10,221 bases of DNA, taken from the NCBI GenBank assembly GCA_029974855.1, contig JARKQO010000354.1:1-10221 (forward strand), read 5' to 3'. The stretch is from Eubacteriales bacterium (lineage in GTDB: Bacteria > Bacillota_A > Clostridia > Christensenellales > Aristaeellaceae). Position numbers and translations under genes: made by a program. Under the pieces are notes generated by a model. The model was not told where the DNA came from and ran no database searches. It was given only the letters and a program-made list of their open reading frames with translations. Shown one piece after another: positions 1 through 6,566 of the stretch (positions within the stretch are counted from its first letter, which is position 1; every line of letters begins with the position of its first letter).

Positions 1-1
1 C

Positions 2-727
2 TCCACGGCCCACAGGACCCATCCCGGCTTCGCCTACGGTTTCCCGGAGTTGGACCGCGGGTTCCGGCAAGGGGTGGCCCAGTCCAGCCGCATCGCCGTG
101 CCCGGCTGCCACGCCGGGGGGGCCTGCGCGCTGCTGTATCCCCTGGTGAAGGAGCGCATCCTCAGCCCCGGCGCCCCCATTGTCCTGACCTCCCTCACCG
201 GGTACAGCGGCGGCGGCAAAGCCATGATCGGAGAATATGAAAGCCCGGACCGCAGCCCAGCGTTAGCCGCGCCCCGGCCCTACGGAGTCGCCCAGAACCA
301 CAAGCACCTGCGGGAGATCCAGGAAATCTGCGGCCTGGGGAAGCCCCCGGTATTCAACCCCATCGTCTGCGATTTTTACAGCGGCATGCTGGTGGGCCTG
401 CCCCTTTCTTTGGATTGGTTCACCGCCTCCGGGGCCGTTGCCGCCGGCGCCCGGGGAGCCATCGATAGGCTCACCACCTTGTACCGGGACCACTACGGGG
501 GCCAACCGCTGATCTCCGTGCTGGCCCCCAATCCGGAAGCCTATGTGAACCCTCTGGCCCTGGCGGGCACAGACGGCATGCAGCTCTTTGTCACAGGCAA
601 CGACCAGCGGATGATCCTCTACGCCCGGTTTGACAACCTGGGCAAGGGAGCCAGCGGCGCGGCCATCCAATGCATGAACCTGCGATTGGGCCTGCCGGAA
701 ACTGCCGGGCTGGTCACCGCATCATGA
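2..727 (+). CDS. argC: N-acetyl-gamma-glutamyl-phosphate reductase, type 2 (3' part; start outside window)
   Basis: This is the NADPH-dependent enzyme that reduces N-acetylglutamyl phosphate to the semialdehyde, the third step of arginine synthesis, in the cytoplasm. The frame is open from the window edge; 241 residues are visible. Type 2 ArgC proteins are usually a little over 300 residues, so roughly the first 70, including the nucleotide-binding N-terminus, lie outside. Visible family motifs are STAHRT at the edge, PGCHAGG with the catalytic cysteine at 107-109, SGGGKAMI in the conserved glycine loop, NHKHLREIQ, and a C-terminal IVCDFYSGM segment. These match the short type 2 form rather than the longer type 1 (E. 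coli-like) form. The active-site context (VPGCHAGG) differs from the commoner NPGCYPTG. The gene ends 20 bp before argJ and is the first visible member of an argCJBDF operon. Identification is strong; only the exact start is unknown. Confidence 0.95.
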   Translation, partial: STAHRTHPGFAYGFPELDRGFRQGVAQSSRIAVPGCHAGGACALLYPLVKERILSPGAPIVLTSLTGYSGGGKAMIGEYESPDRSPALAAPRPYGVAQNHKHLREIQEICGLGKPPVFNPIVCDFYSGMLVGLPLSLDWFTASGAVAAGARGAIDRLTTLYRDHYGGQPLISVLAPNPEAYVNPLALAGTDGMQLFVTGNDQRMILYARFDNLGKGASGAAIQCMNLRLGLPETAGLVTAS

Positions 728-733
728 AACACC

Positions 734-740
734 AAGGAGG
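734..740 (+). promoter_or_regulatory. Ribosome binding site of argJ (decides start)
   Basis: AAGGAGG lies 7 bases before the ATG at 748. The argJ frame is open further upstream, with another ATG at 670 inside argC. Only the ATG at 748 has this site and gives a protein of normal family length starting MDFTFLPGG. Confidence 0.9.
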
Positions 741-747
741 CTTACCC

Positions 748-1977
748 ATGGATTTCACCTTTCTTCCCGGCGGGGTCACCGCCCCCAAGGGATTCCGCGC
801 CGCCGGGGAGCACCTGGGCATCCGCAAAAACCGCGGTAAGCGGGACGTGGCGCTGATTGTAAGCGACTGCCGGGCCGCGGCGGCCTGCTGCTACACCCAG
901 AATCTGGTAAAGGGCGCGCCCATCACCGCCACCATGGAAAACCTGGCGGACGGCTATGCCCAGGCGGTGATCTGCAACAGCGGCAACGCCAACACCTGCA
1001 ACGCCAACGGTATGGAGATTGCCACAGGCATGTGCGCCTTGGTGCAACAGCATACCGGCGTGGCGGCCCAGGACGTCATCGTGGCTTCCACAGGGGTCAT
1101 CGGCCAGGAAATGAGCCTGGAGCCCTTTGCCCAGGGCATGGGTATGTTGGCTTCGGCCCTTTCCCCTACCCCTGAGGGAGGCGCGGAGGCCGCCCAGGCC
1201 ATCATGACCACGGATACCGTGGCCAAGGAGGTGGCGGTGTCCTTTACCTTGGGGGGCAAGCCCTGCGTGCTGGGGGGCATGGCCAAGGGCTCCGGCATGA
1301 TCTGCCCCAACATGGCCACCATGCTTTGCTTTTTGACCACCGACGTGGCGGTGGTTCCGGCGGTGCTGCAGCAGGCCCTGTCCGCTGTGGTACAGGATAC
1401 CTTCAACATGCTTTCCGTGGACGGAGATACCTCCACCAACGACATGGTGAGCCTGCTGGCCAACGGAGCCGCCGGGAACCCTTTGCTGGACGACGCCTCC
1501 CACCCGGACTATGCCGTGCTGGAGGCAGCCCTGCGGGCGGTGTGCGAGGCCCTATGCCGGATCATGGCCAAGGACGGGGAGGGGGCCACCAAGCTGGTGA
1601 CCTGCGCAGTATCCGGGGCCGCCACCACGGAAATCGCCAAGGCCTGCGCCAAAAGCGTCATCAAATCCTCCTTGGTGAAGGCGGCCCTCTTCGGGGCGGA
1701 CGCCAACTGGGGCCGGGTGCTCTGCGCTTTGGGCTACGCCGGGGTTCCCCTGGACGTATCCAAGATCGACCTGGACTTTGCCAGCGCCAAGGGGGTTTTG
1801 GCGGTGTGCCGGGGCGGCGCGGGGGTTGCCTTCGACGAGGAACAAGCCAAGGAAATTTTGGAGGCGGAGGAAATTGACATTCTGGTGGAGCTCCACAGCG
1901 GGGAAGCCTCCGCCACCGCCTGGGGCTGCGATTTGACCTATGACTATGTGAAGATCAACGGGGACTACCGCACCTGA
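748..1977 (+). CDS. argJ: Glutamate N-acetyltransferase (ornithine acetyltransferase), possibly bifunctional
   Basis: ArgJ transfers the acetyl group from N-acetylornithine to glutamate, releasing ornithine and regenerating N-acetylglutamate, which makes the pathway cyclic. Some members also use acetyl-CoA (bifunctional); the sequence alone does not settle which type this is. The 409 residues match the family length. The self-cleavage site is visible as KGSGMICPNMATML, with the nucleophilic threonine at residue 191 (1318-1320), so the precursor should split into alpha (1-190) and beta (191-409) chains. Other conserved blocks are the glycine/asparagine-rich NSGNANTCN segment near residue 80, DGEGATK at 276-282, and the C-terminal KINGDYRT. 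The ATG at 748 is chosen because of the ribosome binding site at 734-740. The gene lies 20 bp after argC and 18 bp before argB. No oddities are seen. Confidence 0.97.
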   Translation: MDFTFLPGGVTAPKGFRAAGEHLGIRKNRGKRDVALIVSDCRAAAACCYTQNLVKGAPITATMENLADGYAQAVICNSGNANTCNANGMEIATGMCALVQQHTGVAAQDVIVASTGVIGQEMSLEPFAQGMGMLASALSPTPEGGAEAAQAIMTTDTVAKEVAVSFTLGGKPCVLGGMAKGSGMICPNMATMLCFLTTDVAVVPAVLQQALSAVVQDTFNMLSVDGDTSTNDMVSLLANGAAGNPLLDDASHPDYAVLEAALRAVCEALCRIMAKDGEGATKLVTCAVSGAATTEIAKACAKSVIKSSLVKAALFGADANWGRVLCALGYAGVPLDVSKIDLDFASAKGVLAVCRGGAGVAFDEEQAKEILEAEEIDILVELHSGEASATAWGCDLTYDYVKINGDYRT

Positions 1978-1995
1978 CGGAAAGGAAGAACATCC

Positions 1996-2844
1996 ATGCT
2001 CACCATCGACCAGCGGGCCCAGGTGCTGATCCAGGCTTTGCCCTACATCCAGAAGTACAACGGCAAAATCGTGGTGATCAAATACGGCGGCAACGCCATG
2101 CTCAACGACGATCTGAAAAAGGCCGTCATGGGGGATTTGCTGCTGCTGCAGCTGGTGGGCATGAAGGTGGTGCTGGTGCACGGCGGGGGGCCGGAGATCA
2201 GCGAGCTGCTGGAGAAGCTGGGCAAAAAGAGCCAGTTCATCGACGGCTTGCGGGTTACGGACGCGGAAACCGCCGAGGTGGTGCAGATGGTACTGGCGGG
2301 CAAGCTGGGCAAGAGCCTGGTGAGCCTGATCCAGTCCATGGGGGGCAAGGCCATGGGCCTGTGCGGCATGGACGGGCATATGCTGCTGGCCAAAAAGCTG
2401 GATCAGGTCCACGGCTTTGTGGGGGAGATTACCCAGGTGAACATCCAGCCCATTTTGGACGTGCTGGACATGGGCTATCTTCCGGTGATCTCCACCGTGG
2501 GCTGCGATGTCCAGGGCAATGCCTACAACATCAACGCCGACACCGCCGCAGCCCGCATCGCGGCGGAGCTGAAGGCGGAAAGCCTGATCTCCATGACGGA
2601 CATCCGGGGGATTCTGCGCAACCCCAAGGACGAGAGCACCTTGATCCCGGAGATTCAGGTCAGCGAGGCCCCGGCTTTGATGCGGGAGGGGATCATCTCC
2701 GGAGGCATGATCCCCAAGGTGGAATGCTGCATCGAGGCCATCCGCCGGGGAGTGGGCAAGGTATTCATTTTGGACGGGCGGGTGCCCCACGCCATTTTGA
2801 TCGAGTGCCTCACCGACGAGGGCGTGGGCACGATGTTCCGGTAA
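1996..2844 (+). CDS. argB: Acetylglutamate kinase, arginine-sensitive type
   Basis: This enzyme phosphorylates N-acetylglutamate with ATP, the committed step of the cyclic arginine pathway. It is an amino acid kinase-fold protein of 282 residues, a normal length. Motifs seen are KYGGNAM at 29-35 (phosphate-binding lysine and glycines), VHGGGPEI at 61-68, DGLRVTD near 83, INADTAAA at 179-186, and GGMIPKVE at 236-243. Residues 1-20 form a mobile-helix-type N-terminal extension before the first beta strand. In known kinases this extension links dimers into a hexamer that arginine inhibits, and linear-pathway enzymes lack it. With ArgJ encoded next door, feedback inhibition here rather than at an ArgA is the expected logic (inference). 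The C-terminal TDEGVGTMF also matches the arginine-binding region of sensitive enzymes. A GGAAAGGAAG ribosome binding site ends 7 bases before the ATG. Confidence 0.97.
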   Translation: MLTIDQRAQVLIQALPYIQKYNGKIVVIKYGGNAMLNDDLKKAVMGDLLLLQLVGMKVVLVHGGGPEISELLEKLGKKSQFIDGLRVTDAETAEVVQMVLAGKLGKSLVSLIQSMGGKAMGLCGMDGHMLLAKKLDQVHGFVGEITQVNIQPILDVLDMGYLPVISTVGCDVQGNAYNINADTAAARIAAELKAESLISMTDIRGILRNPKDESTLIPEIQVSEAPALMREGIISGGMIPKVECCIEAIRRGVGKVFILDGRVPHAILIECLTDEGVGTMFR

Positions 2845-2855
2845 CAGGCGGGAAT

Positions 2856-2862
2856 AGGAGGG
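2856..2862 (+). promoter_or_regulatory. Ribosome binding site of argD (decides start)
   Basis: AGGAGGG lies 7 bases before the ATG at 2870. A second ATG at 2877, in another frame, is 7 bases further on and opens only a shadow frame, so 2870 is the argD start. Confidence 0.85.
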
Positions 2863-2869
2863 AGCGTCC

Positions 2870-4045
2870 ATGATCCATGGCACTTGGCAAGCCCGGGATA
2901 AACAGTATATCGCAAATACCTACGCCCGCTTTGACCCGGTGTTTGTGCGGGGCAAGGGCTGCCACCTGTACGATGAAACAGGCAAGCGTTACATTGACAT
3001 GGGCAGCGGCATCGCCGTGTCCGGCCTGGGCCACGGGGATAGGGCCTGGCAGCGGGCGGTGTGCAAGCAGGTCAAAACGTTGGCCCATGCCAGCAACCTG
3101 TACTATACCCAGCCCCAGGTGCGCCTGGCGGAAGCCCTGTGCCGGCGCACCGGCATGGAGAAGGTGTTCTTCGGCAATTCCGGGGCGGAGGCCAACGAGT
3201 GCCTCATCAAGGCTGCCCGGAAATACGCCGCCGATTTGTATGGGGAAAACCAAAGGCCCGTAATCCTTACCTTGGAGGGCAGCTTCCATGGCCGCACCTT
3301 GGCTACCCTGGCCGCCACGGGCCAGGATAGCTTCCATCACCATTTCGGGCCCTTTCCCCAGGGCTTTGCCCACATTCCTCCGGATGACATTCCCGCCTTG
3401 GAGGCGGCTTTGCGGCGGCAAGACGTATGCGCTTTGCTGCTGGAAACCATCCAGGGGGAGGGGGGCGTGCTGCCCCTGAGCCCGGAATACCTGAAGGCCG
3501 CCCGCAGCCTCACCCGGGAAAAGGGGGTGCTGCTGCTGCTGGATGAGGTGCAGACCGGCAATGGCCGCACGGGGCGGCTGTTCAGCTTCCAGCATTTCGG
3601 CATGGTACCGGACGGGTTTTCCACAGCCAAGGGCCTGGCGGGAGGGCTCCCCATGGGCGCTTGTTTGCTGGGGGAAAAGCTAGCCAACACCCTTACCCCC
3701 GGCAGCCACGGCTCCACCTTCGGGGGCAACCCCGTGTGCGCCGCCGGGGCTCTGGCGGTGCTGGAACGCCTGACCCCGGAGTTCCTGGCCCAGGTGGCCG
3801 CCAAGGGGGAGTACCTTCGCCGGGAGCTGGAAGCCGCCCCGGGGGTGCGCAGCGTTACCGGCCTGGGGCTGATGCTGGGCATTGAAACGGAAAAGGACCC
3901 CCGGGAGGTGGTTACCGCCTTGCTGGCAAGGGGCGTGGTGGCCCTTACCGCCAAGAACAGGCTGCGCCTGCTGCCGCCCCTTACCATTCCCTGGAAGGAA
4001 CTGAAACAAGCCCTACACCACATCAAGGAGGTTATGGCCCCATGA
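2870..4045 (+). CDS. argD: Acetylornithine aminotransferase
   Basis: This PLP-dependent class III aminotransferase converts N-acetylglutamate semialdehyde to N-acetylornithine, with glutamate as amino donor. The 391 residues are full length for the family. Residues visible are NSGAEANE (103-110, phosphate-binding loop at S104-A106), the LLLDEVQTGNGRTG block with D225 facing the pyridine nitrogen, the PLP Schiff-base lysine K254 in TAKGLAGGLPMG, and GSTFGGNP near residues 283-290. Close relatives such as succinylornithine or 4-aminobutyrate aminotransferase share the fold, but the position between argB and argF makes the arginine role clear. The stop codon TGA overlaps the argF start codon as ATGA (4042-4045), indicating translational coupling. 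Confidence 0.96.
   Translation: MIHGTWQARDKQYIANTYARFDPVFVRGKGCHLYDETGKRYIDMGSGIAVSGLGHGDRAWQRAVCKQVKTLAHASNLYYTQPQVRLAEALCRRTGMEKVFFGNSGAEANECLIKAARKYAADLYGENQRPVILTLEGSFHGRTLATLAATGQDSFHHHFGPFPQGFAHIPPDDIPALEAALRRQDVCALLLETIQGEGGVLPLSPEYLKAARSLTREKGVLLLLDEVQTGNGRTGRLFSFQHFGMVPDGFSTAKGLAGGLPMGACLLGEKLANTLTPGSHGSTFGGNPVCAAGALAVLERLTPEFLAQVAAKGEYLRRELEAAPGVRSVTGLGLMLGIETEKDPREVVTALLARGVVALTAKNRLRLLPPLTIPWKELKQALHHIKEVMAP
4025..4031 (+). promoter_or_regulatory. Ribosome binding site of argF inside the argD 3' end
   Basis: AAGGAGG within the last codons of argD, 10 bases before the argF ATG at 4042. Combined with the ATGA stop/start overlap, it indicates coupled translation of argD and argF. 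Confidence 0.85.
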
Positions 4046-4959
4046 ACGAGAATCAAAAGCATTTGCTCAAGCTGGGGGATTGGCCCGCCAGCCAGATCAC
4101 CGAGGTGCTGAACCTGGCGGACCAGCTGAAGTACGAGCGCAAGCACGGTATCGACCACCCGATTCTCAAGGGCAAGACCTTGGGCATGATCTTCCAGAAG
4201 GCCAGCACCCGCACCCGGGTGAGCTTTGAGGTGGGCATGGCCCAGCTGGGGGGCAACGCGCTGTTCCTGTCCAGCCGGGATCTGCAGATCGGCCGGGGGG
4301 AGCCGGTGCAGGACACCGCCCGGGTGCTGTCCCGGTACGTGGATGGCATCATGATCCGCACCTTTGCCCAGCAGGAGGTGGAGGACCTGGCCCGGTACGG
4401 CTCCATCCCCGTTATCAACGGGCTGACGGACTACGCCCATCCCTGCCAGGTGCTGGCGGATCTGATGACCATCCGGGAGTACAAGGGCCGCTTCAAGGGC
4501 CTGAAGCTCTGCTTCGTGGGGGACGGCAACAACATGGCCAACTCCTTGATCGTGGGCTGTATCAAAATGGGTATGGAGGTGGCCATCGCCTGCCCCCGGA
4601 ACCACCAACCCGACGCCGCCCTGATGGCCTGGGCCGCTGAAACCGGCGCATTCACCTGCTCCGAGGATGTGAAGGTCTGCGCACAGGACGCGGACGTGGT
4701 GTACACCGACGTATGGGCCAGCATGGGCCAGGAGCAGGAAGCCGTACAGCGTCAGCAGGAGTTTGCCCCCTTCCAGGTGAATGAAGAGCTGATGGCCCTG
4801 GCTAAGCCTTCCGCCATGGTGCTCCACTGCCTCCCGGCCCACCGGGGGGAGGAGATCACCGAGGAGGTGCTGGAGGCCCATGCCAACGAAATCTTTGATC
4901 AGGCCGAAAACCGGCTCCACGCCCAAAAAGCCGTGCTGGTGAAGCTGATGAAGGCCTAG
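4042..4959 (+). CDS. argF: Ornithine carbamoyltransferase
   Basis: This enzyme condenses ornithine and carbamoyl phosphate to citrulline in the cytoplasm. The 305 residues are of normal length. The carbamoyl phosphate loop STRTR is at 55-59, HPCQ at 133-136, the ornithine-side DGNNMANSL block at 161-169, and the HCLPAHRGEE signature at 262-271 with the catalytic cysteine C263. The HCLP signature separates it from aspartate carbamoyltransferase and most other carbamoyltransferases. It is assigned the anabolic role because it closes an argCJBDF cluster; no arcA or arcC is present to suggest a catabolic enzyme. The argininosuccinate genes argG and argH are not in the window. It overlaps argD by 4 bases and is followed 12 bp later by a nitroreductase-family gene. 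Confidence 0.97.
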   Translation: MNENQKHLLKLGDWPASQITEVLNLADQLKYERKHGIDHPILKGKTLGMIFQKASTRTRVSFEVGMAQLGGNALFLSSRDLQIGRGEPVQDTARVLSRYVDGIMIRTFAQQEVEDLARYGSIPVINGLTDYAHPCQVLADLMTIREYKGRFKGLKLCFVGDGNNMANSLIVGCIKMGMEVAIACPRNHQPDAALMAWAAETGAFTCSEDVKVCAQDADVVYTDVWASMGQEQEAVQRQQEFAPFQVNEELMALAKPSAMVLHCLPAHRGEEITEEVLEAHANEIFDQAENRLHAQKAVLVKLMKA

Positions 4960-4971
4960 GAAGGGGTTCCC

Positions 4972-5769
4972 ATGGAAAACGAGGTTCTTCGCCAGCTCCA
5001 GGCCCGCAAAAGCGTGCGGGTGTACGACCCGGCCCGGCCGGTGACGGCGGAGGAAAAACGCCGGCTGCTGGAGGCGGCGGTAGCCGCTCCCACAGCTGGC
5101 TGCATGTGCCTGTATACCATTTTGGATATCACGGACCAGGGGATCAAGGACCGCCTGGCGGTGCTGTGCGACAACCAGCCCTTCATCGCCACGGCTCCCG
5201 TGGTGCTGGTGTTTCTGGCGGACTGGCAGCGCTGGTATGACAGCTTTATCGCCGCCGGGGTCCAAACGCCCCGCACCCCGGCCCAGGGGGATTTGCTGCT
5301 GGCTGCTTCCGACGCCCTCATCGCCGCCCAGAACATCGTGGTGGCCGCCGAGGCCCTGGGCCTTGGCTCCTGCTATATCGGCGACGTGCTGGAAAACGGC
5401 GAGACCATTGCCCAGTTGCTGAATATTCCCCGCTTCGCCATGCCCGTTGCCATGCTCTGTATCGGCACTCCTACCCGGCAGCAGTTGGAGCGGACCAAGC
5501 CCGCCCGCTTTCCCCTGGAAAGCCTGGTCCATGAAAACGGCTACCGGGACCATGGGCCCGAAGCCCTAGCCGCCATGCACAACGCCCGGGCCGCCGCCGG
5601 AAAAGAGGGCTTCCCCCAGGCTGTGCTGGCCATGGAAAAGCGCAAATGGAGCAGCCCCTTCATGGCGGAGATGAACCGGTCCGTGAGGGGCTGGATTGAG
5701 CGGTGGATGGAGGGGGAAAACGATGGGGACGTTGGGGACGCTGTCCCCAAACCCCTGCTTAGGGACTAA
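4972..5769 (+). CDS. Nitroreductase-family FMN oxidoreductase with atypical C-terminal tail
   Basis: A 265-residue flavoprotein of the nitroreductase fold, closer to the NfsA/FRP-like branch by its long C-terminal part. The FMN phosphate motif RKSVRVYD is at 12-19, APTAG at 39-43, a long helix AASDALIAAQNIVVAAEALG at 111-130, GSCYIGD at 132-138, and a KPARFPLESLVHENGYR segment at 176-192 typical of NADPH-using members. The substrate cannot be read from sequence. It starts 12 bp after argF with AGGAAGGGG at 4958-4966, so it is probably in the arg transcript; no arginine-related role is known to me. Residues 254-265 are encoded by the palindromes at 5732-5778, and the stop codon TAA is the loop of the second hairpin. 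The native C-terminus was probably near residue 248 and the tail added by repeat insertion (inference). Confidence 0.85.
   Translation: MENEVLRQLQARKSVRVYDPARPVTAEEKRRLLEAAVAAPTAGCMCLYTILDITDQGIKDRLAVLCDNQPFIATAPVVLVFLADWQRWYDSFIAAGVQTPRTPAQGDLLLAASDALIAAQNIVVAAEALGLGSCYIGDVLENGETIAQLLNIPRFAMPVAMLCIGTPTRQQLERTKPARFPLESLVHENGYRDHGPEALAAMHNARAAAGKEGFPQAVLAMEKRKWSSPFMAEMNRSVRGWIERWMEGENDGDVGDAVPKPLLRD
5732..5750 (+). repeat. Perfect hairpin 1 of palindrome cluster
   Basis: TTGGGGAC-GCT-GTCCCCAA: 8-bp perfect arms with a 3-base loop. It lies inside the nitroreductase coding frame, codons 254-260. A GGGGAC copy just upstream (5734 minus 9) makes a short direct repeat with the left arm. Confidence 0.85.
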
Positions 5770-5778
5770 GTCCCTAAG
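5758..5778 (+). repeat. Perfect hairpin 2 of palindrome cluster, containing a stop codon
   Basis: CTTAGGGAC-TAA-GTCCCTAAG: a 21-base palindrome with only the central base unpaired. The loop TAA (5767-5769) is the in-frame stop of the nitroreductase gene. It could help terminate the arg transcript, but no U-rich tract follows directly. Confidence 0.85.
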
Positions 5779-5806
5779 AACCCATGCATTATGATTTATG
5801 ATTTTT

Positions 5807-5825
5807 GTCCGCGTGAAACGCGGGC
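5807..5825 (+). repeat. Hairpin 3 of palindrome cluster
   Basis: CCGCGT-GAA-ACGCGG (5809-5823), extendable by a G-U and a G-C pair to 5807-5825. Two tandem ATGATTT copies (5791-5804) and a T run precede it; a T run before the stem on either reading does not make a standard terminator. Confidence 0.75.
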
Positions 5826-5835
5826 AAAGGTGGAT

Positions 5836-5854
5836 CCAGGGGCGAAGTCCCTGG
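5836..5854 (+). repeat. Hairpin 4 of palindrome cluster
   Basis: CCAGGG-GCGAAGT-CCCTGG: 6-bp arms, or 7 with a G-U pair, around a CGAAG loop. It is one of five consecutive palindromes between the convergent genes. Confidence 0.75.
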
Positions 5855-5861
5855 TGGGGAT

Positions 5862-5882
5862 GCAAGGGGCGACGCCCCTTGC
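5862..5882 (+). repeat. Perfect hairpin 5 of palindrome cluster
   Basis: GCAAGGGGC-GAC-GCCCCTTGC: a 21-base palindrome with only the central base unpaired, the same geometry as hairpin 2. It ends 21 bases before the stop codon of the convergent cysteine-rich gene. The following C-rich stretch to 5903 holds a smaller CCCG-T-CGGG palindrome (5885-5893) and two CCCCCCG runs. Confidence 0.85.
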
Positions 5883-5903
5883 CCCCCGTCGGGCCGCCCC
5901 CCG

Positions 5904-6455
5904 TTACAGCCTCCTGCCCTGGTCCAGCTTTTCCTGCTCCACCACCAAAAACCGCAAGAGCCACAGGTTTTGGGCCAAAAGGGCCCCGGCCTGTTCCACA
6001 GCCTGAACAAAGGCGGGGGCGAAGGCGCTTAGGCCGCCCCGCTCCGGCAGGGGGCACAGGGCCCAGGACCGGGGGTCGATTTCCGCCTGGATGCCGGGCT
6101 GTACCCCGGCCTCGTCCAGAGTGATCCGCAAGCGCAGGGGAAAGAGGCGGCAGGAAAGGGGCCGGTGCTGCCGGGGGCAATAGCCCTCGCAGACCAGCCG
6201 GTGGCCGCCCTTCAGCACGGAATCATCCGGCAGCAGGCGAAAGGGGAAACCGGGAATGGGTTTGCGGTAAAAATGCTCCTCAAAGGGAAAGAGCAGCATG
6301 CCGTTTTCCCCGGTGTCATCAGGCTGGCAGCAGGCATGATCGCAATATTTGCCGCAGTCGGAGCGCAGCGGCGTGACGGTGGACAATAGCTCCCGGGCGG
6401 TAGTGAGCGCCTTCAGGGCTCGGGGCCGGGCCAGCAGCGGCAACAGAAAAGCCAT
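5904..6455 (-). CDS. Cysteine-rich protein of unknown function, YkgJ-like
   Basis: A 183-residue soluble protein whose function I cannot name. It has eight cysteines: C34, C38, C42, C43, C89, C93, C102 and C134. The blocks CGKYCDHACC, CEGYC and RPLSCRLFPL resemble the cysteine-cluster proteins of the YkgJ (UPF0153) type, in which a CxxCC element is followed by a distant C and RPxxCRxFP and which are thought to bind zinc or an iron-sulfur centre. The spacing here (C-x3-C-x3-CC) is not the standard one, so the assignment is by resemblance. The C-terminal 40 residues are helical and hydrophobic-rich but have no clear membrane span. The start at 6455 is chosen because AGGAAGGG (6462-6469 on this strand) precedes the ATG by 6-7 bases and the family-like sequence begins there, although the frame is open further upstream. 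It converges on the nitroreductase gene and diverges from the holin-like gene. Confidence 0.75.
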   Translation of the reverse strand: MAFLLPLLARPRALKALTTARELLSTVTPLRSDCGKYCDHACCQPDDTGENGMLLFPFEEHFYRKPIPGFPFRLLPDDSVLKGGHRLVCEGYCPRQHRPLSCRLFPLRLRITLDEAGVQPGIQAEIDPRSWALCPLPERGGLSAFAPAFVQAVEQAGALLAQNLWLLRFLVVEQEKLDQGRRL

Positions 6456-6566
6456 GCAATCCCTTCCTTTTGGGAAATTTGGGGCGCTTCCATCCCAGGG
6501 AGCGGCCCCTTTCCAGTTCATAAGCGCGGACCGGGTGGAATATCCTGCCCCAAAGGGGGCGTGGGC
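6456..6566. other. Divergent intergenic region between cysteine-rich and holin-like genes
   Basis: These 111 bases separate two divergently read starts, so promoters for both should lie here or just inside the genes. I see both ribosome binding sites but no convincing -35/-10 pair. A TTCATA/TATCCT pair (6517 and 6541) on the plus strand is too close to the ribosome binding site to be used. A small hairpin overlaps the holin ribosome binding site. Confidence 0.5.
6547..6560 (+). promoter_or_regulatory. Ribosome binding site of holin-like gene within a small hairpin
   Basis: AAAGGGGG at 6552-6559 stands 7 bases before the ATG at 6567, which favours that start over the in-frame GTG at 6561. The same bases form GCCCC-AAAG-GGGGC (6547-6560), a five-pair GC stem that would partly hide the site. 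Confidence 0.6.

Noticed and set aside
670..747. Upstream in-frame extension of argJ to the ATG at 670
   Set aside because: It overlaps the end of argC, has no good ribosome binding site, and the extra residues do not look like the family. The ATG at 748 has AAGGAGG at the right distance.
1552..2883. A 443-codon open frame on the minus strand
   Set aside because: Antisense shadow of argJ and argB; no recognisable motif and low-complexity His/Gln-rich composition.
3337..5553. A 738-codon open frame on the minus strand
   Set aside because: It lies antisense to argD, argF and the nitroreductase gene, all with clear family motifs. Its translation is rich in His, Gly, Gln and Leu as expected for an antisense shadow in GC-rich coding DNA.
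5801..5825. The 5807-5825 hairpin as an intrinsic terminator
   Set aside because: The T run comes before the stem on the plus strand and becomes an A run after the stem on the minus strand, so neither direction gives a stem followed by a U tract.
5862..5903. G-quadruplex on the minus strand near the end of the cysteine-rich gene
   Set aside because: There are long G runs, but the same bases form a stronger perfect hairpin, and four separate G3 runs with short loops are not clearly available outside it.
6517..6546. Sigma-A or sporulation-type promoter for the holin gene (TTCATA / TATCCT)
   Set aside because: Only partial matches, and transcription would begin at or inside the ribosome binding site.
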